NCBI GenBank assembly: GCA_023394875.1
Contig: JAEXAB010000004.1
Location: forward strand, 62,001 to 126,000
Source of the DNA: Bacillota bacterium
Lineage (GTDB): Bacteria; Bacillota; Clostridia; Christensenellales; DTU072
Length of the DNA: 64,000 bases
Direction: 5' to 3'
In this document: piece after piece, positions 60,145-64,000 of the stretch
How positions within the stretch are numbered: the first letter of the stretch is position 1
Layout of the letters: each line of letters begins with the position of its first letter
Notes under the pieces: generated by a model
Told to the model about the DNA's origin: nothing
What the model saw: only the letters and a program-made list of their open reading frames with translations
The model's database searches: none
Program-made: the position numbers and the translations under genes

Positions 60145-61395
60145 ATGGAATATTCAATACAACATCTGAGCAAGTCTAAGGTAGAAATAGCAATCAACGT
60201 TGCCAAAGAAGAGTGGGACAAAGACATACAGTCTGTATACAACAAGAATAAGTTTAAGTACAGCGTGGAAGGGTTCCGCAAAGGTAAAGTTCCCATGAGC
60301 GTACTTGTTAACCGCTACGGCAAAGAATTTTTCTACGAAGACGCGATTGACGAATCATTGAACAGATGTTTCGGAGAAATAATAGAGAAAGACAAGCTTG
60401 ACGTTGTGGGAAGACCCGACCTTGACCTCAAGGAAGTTAGCGAAGACGGAATTAAGGCTGTTATCACCATTGCTATCCGCCCCGAATTTACTTTGGGACA
60501 ATATAAGGGACTTACTTTTAAGAAATTACCTATAGAAGTAACCGAAGAAGAAGTTCAGAGCGTTATTGACAAGGCGTTAAACGACAGAGCAAGACTTATA
60601 GAAAAAGACGGCGCAGTAGAAAACGGCGACACCGTTATTCTTGATTACAGCGGAAGCGTTGACGGAGTAAAATTTGACGGCGGCACAGCCGAAGACCAAA
60701 CTTTGGAAATCGGAAGCGGAAGATTTATCCCTGGCTTTGAGGAACAAATCGTTGGTATGAAGAAAGGCGAAAGCAAAGATATAAACGTTACTTTCCCCGC
60801 CGAATATACCCCCGAACTTGCAGGCAAAGCCGCAGTATTCGCCATTACCATTAAGGACGTAAAAGGTAAAGAAATCCCTGTTCTTGACGATGAATTTGTA
60901 AAGGATATCGATGACGAACTTAACACCGTTGAAGAATATAAAGCAAAGATATCAAAAGACCTTGCTCCCCAAAAGGAAAAGAATTCCTCTTATCAATTAG
61001 AAAACGATATGTTGAATACTATTTCTAACAACACCGAAATTGATATCCCCGAATGTATGGTAGAAGAAGAGCTTGACTACCGCATTCAGGAACTTGAACA
61101 AAGTATGGTTAACTATGGACTAAAGATGGCTGACTACCTAAAGTATACCGGCACAACGGTAGAAGACTTGCGCAACGAAAAGAAAGCCGAAGCCGAACAA
61201 AACATCAAAACACGTTTGATTATGGAAGCTTTGGTTAAGAATGAAAACATAGAAGTTACCCCCGAAGAAGTTACTGCAAAAATTGCTGACCTCAAAGACG
61301 AAGAAAAAACGCGCGAAAGAATAAACTATATAGCAAACCAAATCGTTTTTGACAAATTAATTGACTTTTTGAAGGCAAATAACACAATAGAGTAA
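60145..61395 (+). CDS. tig: Trigger factor
   Basis: The ribosome-bound chaperone and prolyl isomerase that receives nascent chains. The 416-aa protein has the ribosome-binding motif VEGFRKGKVPM (family GFRxGxxP) near residue 45, an FKBP-type domain (about 150-240: GDTVILDYSG, IPGFEEQIVGMKKGE) and the helical C-terminal arms. ATG 60145 follows TTGGAGG; a TTG five codons upstream is in frame but contains that site. It heads the clpP-clpX operon, a classical arrangement. Confidence 0.96.
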   Translation: MEYSIQHLSKSKVEIAINVAKEEWDKDIQSVYNKNKFKYSVEGFRKGKVPMSVLVNRYGKEFFYEDAIDESLNRCFGEIIEKDKLDVVGRPDLDLKEVSEDGIKAVITIAIRPEFTLGQYKGLTFKKLPIEVTEEEVQSVIDKALNDRARLIEKDGAVENGDTVILDYSGSVDGVKFDGGTAEDQTLEIGSGRFIPGFEEQIVGMKKGESKDINVTFPAEYTPELAGKAAVFAITIKDVKGKEIPVLDDEFVKDIDDELNTVEEYKAKISKDLAPQKEKNSSYQLENDMLNTISNNTEIDIPECMVEEELDYRIQELEQSMVNYGLKMADYLKYTGTTVEDLRNEKKAEAEQNIKTRLIMEALVKNENIEVTPEEVTAKIADLKDEEKTRERINYIANQIVFDKLIDFLKANNTIE

Positions 61396-61421
61396 AAAAT
61401 CATATAAATAATGGAGGTAAG

Positions 61422-62000
61422 ATGTCGATACCGTATGTTATAGAAAAAGACGCAAGAAGCGAAAGAACTTATGATTTATATTCGCGACTGCTTGAAGACA
61501 GAATAATTTTCTTATCGGGACAGATAGATTTTCAAACGGCAAGCAGCGTTGTGGCGCAGTTGTTATACCTAGAGACCAAGGACCCGACAAAGGACATATA
61601 TTTATATATAAACAGTCCGGGCGGATCTGTTACCGACGGCATGGCAATTTATGATACTATGAACTACATCAAATGCGACGTCAGCACAATTTGTGTTGGT
61701 TTTGCCGCCAGTATGGCAGCTTTTTTACTCAGTTCGGGCGCTAAGGGTAAGCGTTTCGCTTTGCCCAACAGCGAAATTATGATTCATCAGCCTTCGGGCG
61801 GTGTGTCCGGTCAAGCGAGCGAAATAGCAATAGTTGCCGAACATATCCTAAAAACAAGGGCAAAAATGAACAAGATACTTGCGGAAAACACTAATCAACC
61901 GTTGGAAAAAATCGAGAGGGACGTTGATAGAGATTATTATATGGATGCCGAGGGAGCTTTAGAGTACGGTATTATTGATAAGGTTTATAAAAACCGCTAA
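61422..62000 (+). CDS. clpP: ATP-dependent Clp protease proteolytic subunit
   Basis: ClpP forms the tetradecameric serine protease that works with ClpX. The 192-aa protein has the catalytic Ser in GFAASMAAFLL (about residue 95), His in MIHQPSGG (about 120) and Asp in ERDVDRDYYM (about 169). The N-terminal IPYVIEKDARSERTYD is typical. TGGAGG precedes the ATG, 26 bases after tig. Confidence 0.97.
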   Translation: MSIPYVIEKDARSERTYDLYSRLLEDRIIFLSGQIDFQTASSVVAQLLYLETKDPTKDIYLYINSPGGSVTDGMAIYDTMNYIKCDVSTICVGFAASMAAFLLSSGAKGKRFALPNSEIMIHQPSGGVSGQASEIAIVAEHILKTRAKMNKILAENTNQPLEKIERDVDRDYYMDAEGALEYGIIDKVYKNR

Positions 62001-62015
62001 GGAGAGATTTATTAA

Positions 62016-63269
62016 ATGATTAACAAAATAGAAGTTGACAGCAACAAATGCGTGTTTTGCGGACGTACAAAGGACGACGCAGTTACGTTGATTGCCGGAG
62101 CCCAAGGCGTTTCTATTTGCAATTTGTGCATAGCGAGAGCTATGGAAATTTTGGAGAGCAATTATTCGGAAAAAGCCGCAGAAACGGTAAATAGCGTGGA
62201 TAATCTGCCCACTCCGCGCGATATAAAACAGAGACTGGACGAGAGTATAGTAGGTCAGGACAGCGCAAAGAAAATTCTTAGCGTTGCCGTTTATAACCAC
62301 TATAAGAGAATTCAGGAACTGGCAAACAGCAAAGACGGATCGGAAATTAAGCTGGAAAAAAGCAACGTTCTGATGCTTGGACCTACAGGTAGCGGAAAAA
62401 CTTTGCTTGCCAGAACTTTGGCTGATATTCTTAACGTACCTTTCTGCGTAGCAGACGCAACCACACTTACCGAAGCAGGTTACGTTGGTGAAGACGTAGA
62501 AAATATTTTGCTGAAACTAATTCAAGCGGCCAACGGCGACGTCAAGAGAGCGGAAAAGGGCATTGTCTATATAGATGAAATAGACAAAATCTGCCGCAAA
62601 ACCGAAAACGTAAGCATTACCCGCGACGTAAGCGGAGAAGGCGTGCAGCAGGCGTTGCTAAAAATTCTAGAATCCACAATAGCCAACGTGCCTCCGCACG
62701 GCGGAAGAAAACATCCCCAGGAAGATTTTATTCAGATTGACACTACCAATATATTGTTTATCTGCGGCGGAGCTTTCGTAGGACTGGAAAAAGTAGTGGA
62801 TAAGAGAAACGACAAGTCCTCTTTAGGTTTTGGCGGAGTGCTAAAAGACCGTGAAAACCTATACAGCGAAAATATTCATCAATTACAGCCCGACGACCTT
62901 ATTAAGTACGGACTTATACCCGAATTTGTGGGAAGAATGCCTATCGTCGCGGCGCTGGATCCTCTTACCGAAGACGATTTGGTAAGGATTCTGACCGAAC
63001 CTAAGAACGCTATTATTAAGCAGTACAAAAAAATGCTGATGCTAAATAACGTAGAATTGGAAGTAACCGAAGAAGCTTTACGCGCCATCGCGCAAAAGTC
63101 AATAAAATTAAAGACGGGCGCGCGCGGACTTCGTTCTATAGTAGAAAACTCAATGTTGGATATTATGTACGAAATCCCTTCCGATAGTTCGGTATTTAAG
63201 GTAATAGTAAATAAGGATACCATAGAAAAAAACAGTCTGCCGACTGTACTAAGAAAGGAAATAGCCTAA
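62016..63269 (+). CDS. clpX: ATP-dependent Clp protease ATP-binding subunit ClpX
   Basis: ClpX unfolds substrates and feeds them to ClpP. The 417-aa protein has the N-terminal zinc domain (CVFCGR and CNLC), Walker A GPTGSGKTLLA (about residue 122), Walker B VYIDEIDKI, the GYVGED pore loop and the IGF-type region (LGFGG) for ClpP docking. Ala-tailed products of the RqcH encoded in this window would be among its substrates. It starts 15 bases after clpP. Confidence 0.97.
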   Translation: MINKIEVDSNKCVFCGRTKDDAVTLIAGAQGVSICNLCIARAMEILESNYSEKAAETVNSVDNLPTPRDIKQRLDESIVGQDSAKKILSVAVYNHYKRIQELANSKDGSEIKLEKSNVLMLGPTGSGKTLLARTLADILNVPFCVADATTLTEAGYVGEDVENILLKLIQAANGDVKRAEKGIVYIDEIDKICRKTENVSITRDVSGEGVQQALLKILESTIANVPPHGGRKHPQEDFIQIDTTNILFICGGAFVGLEKVVDKRNDKSSLGFGGVLKDRENLYSENIHQLQPDDLIKYGLIPEFVGRMPIVAALDPLTEDDLVRILTEPKNAIIKQYKKMLMLNNVELEVTEEALRAIAQKSIKLKTGARGLRSIVENSMLDIMYEIPSDSSVFKVIVNKDTIEKNSLPTVLRKEIA

Positions 63270-63272
63270 ATA

Positions 63273-63869
63273 ATGATTAAACAGGCAGAATTTGTAACAA
63301 GTGTGGGGAATTTAAGTCAAATTCCCCATTATGATTTTGAGATAGCCGTCGCGGGAAAGTCCAACGTCGGCAAATCTTCTTTTATTAACGCACTTTGCAA
63401 TCAAAATAAACTTGCCAAAACCTCAAAGGAGCCGGGAAGAACGCGGCTACTTAATTATTTCAATATTAATAAGGGGCAGTTTTATTTGGTTGACTTGCCC
63501 GGTTACGGCTATGCCAAAGTTAACGACGAAGAAAAATTAAAATGGGGCAAACTAATAGAAAATTATTTTCAAATCTCCAAAGGTTTGAAAAACGTCTTTA
63601 TGCTGCTGGATATCAGACACGACCCAACCGCAGACGATATGCAGATGCTAAAGTATTTATATTTTTATCATATTCCGTTTACTCTTATTTGCACTAAGAG
63701 CGATAAACTAAGTAAGAGCGCTGCTAATAAGAGAAAGAGAGAAATAGCAAATTATATAGGCGTTGGCATTGACAACGTTTTGACATTTTCTTCTTTAACC
63801 AAGGACGGCAAAGAAGAGATTTTTTCCAAAATTCTATATCTTTTTGACAGTCAGATAATTTCAGAATAA
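63273..63869 (+). CDS. engB: Ribosome biogenesis GTP-binding protein EngB (YsxC/YihA)
   Basis: A 198-aa GTPase needed for large-subunit assembly. G1 GKSNVGKSSFINAL is near residues 28-41, G2 Thr in KEPGRTRLLNYF, G3 DLPGYGYAKV and G4 TKSDKL. It is 3 bases after clpX and part of the tig-clpP-clpX-engB chain seen in many Firmicutes (there usually with lonA). Confidence 0.96.
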   Translation: MIKQAEFVTSVGNLSQIPHYDFEIAVAGKSNVGKSSFINALCNQNKLAKTSKEPGRTRLLNYFNINKGQFYLVDLPGYGYAKVNDEEKLKWGKLIENYFQISKGLKNVFMLLDIRHDPTADDMQMLKYLYFYHIPFTLICTKSDKLSKSAANKRKREIANYIGVGIDNVLTFSSLTKDGKEEIFSKILYLFDSQIISE

Positions 63870-63928
63870 AGAACAAATAAAATCAATTAGTCATAATATG
63901 GTGTAAACACTTTTATGAGGGGACTATT

Positions 63929-64000
63929 ATGGCTTGTTCAAGAAATTCATGTTCTAGTAGGTTGTGTAACACCAGAAATAACGTTTGTGAAAAGACGTGT
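63929..64000 (+). CDS. Cys-rich small protein, N-terminal 24 codons (cut by window edge)
   Basis: An ATG with GAGGGG upstream starts a frame still open at the window end. The 24 visible residues hold five Cys (positions 3, 8, 13, 19 and 24), spaced 5, 5, 6 and 5, and many Ser, Asn and Arg. It may be a spore-coat or other Cys-cross-linked protein, or a metal-binding peptide; the visible part cannot decide. A sigma-K-like promoter may lie at 63872-63900 (see findings). Confidence 0.55.
   Translation, partial: MACSRNSCSSRLCNTRNNVCEKTC

Noticed and set aside
1..64000. Search for CRISPR arrays, insertion sequences, prophage, tRNA, rRNA, toxin-antitoxin or defence genes
   Set aside because: No evenly spaced direct repeats, transposase or integrase, cloverleaf or rRNA-like sequence was seen, and nearly all sequence is taken up by recognised genes and leaders.

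Overview
The window looks like a chromosomal segment of a low-GC, anaerobic, endospore-forming member of the Bacillota, most likely an uncultured Clostridia lineage. Signs of this are a full-length SpoIVA (a spore-coat ATPase confined to endospore formers), a long Bacillus-type SRP RNA, T-box, FMN and lysine riboswitches, a ferredoxin-dependent 2-oxoacid oxidoreductase, a GTP-type PEP carboxykinase, RNase J, and consensus sigma-A promoters with strong GGAGG ribosome binding sites. I see no phage, insertion sequence, CRISPR array, tRNA or rRNA. Coding density is high and every gap over 300 bases holds a structured RNA. The taxonomic placement is inference; I computed no composition and ran no searches. 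Layout. 1-5190: a sugar-nucleotidyltransferase cut by the left edge diverges from an RNase J / tRNA wobble-hydroxylation (trmR, trhP) / GT28-like glycosyltransferase operon. 5205-10444: a six-helix membrane protein diverges from a four-subunit 2-oxoacid:ferredoxin oxidoreductase, then pckG. 10480-18433: LemA and DUF2207 membrane proteins, a cupin regulator and a heterodimeric ABC exporter with a large outside domain. 18448-26857: PRPP synthetase, two unknown membrane-anchored proteins, a GNAT acetyltransferase, the pgk-tpiA-gpmI glycolytic operon, a small acidic protein and a PIG-L deacetylase. 26891-28806: trpB2 behind a tryptophan T-box, then ribU behind an FMN riboswitch. 29493-34267: tsaE-tsaB-rimI, an alpha/beta hydrolase, a membrane-anchored MurF-like ligase and Ddl. 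34257-37246 (minus): the lysine-riboswitch-controlled asd-dapA-dapB operon. 37285-47052: a GPH sugar symporter, a SARP/MalT-like regulator with a degenerate P-loop, an RNA methyltransferase, a uracil permease and a GH38 alpha-mannosidase. 47089-52776: the RqcH/NFACT gene diverges from a DUF512 radical-SAM protein, Der and an aminotransferase. 52785-64000: spoIVA with a sigma-E-like promoter, hflX, SRP RNA, pepF, an unknown anchored protein, dnaB, tig-clpP-clpX-engB, and the start of a Cys-rich small protein. How the genes work together. Lower glycolysis, PEPCK and the oxidoreductase form the fermentative carbon core. The dap operon, MurF-like ligase and Ddl make the peptidoglycan stem peptide. 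RqcH, trigger factor, ClpXP, HflX, Der, EngB and SRP RNA cover nascent-chain and ribosome quality control. Most notable signals: four genes whose promoters place transcription at or within a few bases of the start codon (leaderless mRNAs, tsaE the clearest); a hydrolase whose only well-placed start after a perfect Shine-Dalgarno is AUC; an SRP RNA with a non-GGAA apical loop; a regulator lacking its Walker A lysine; and a Cys-rich peptide behind a sigma-K-like promoter. I found no clear candidate for a wholly new multi-gene system.
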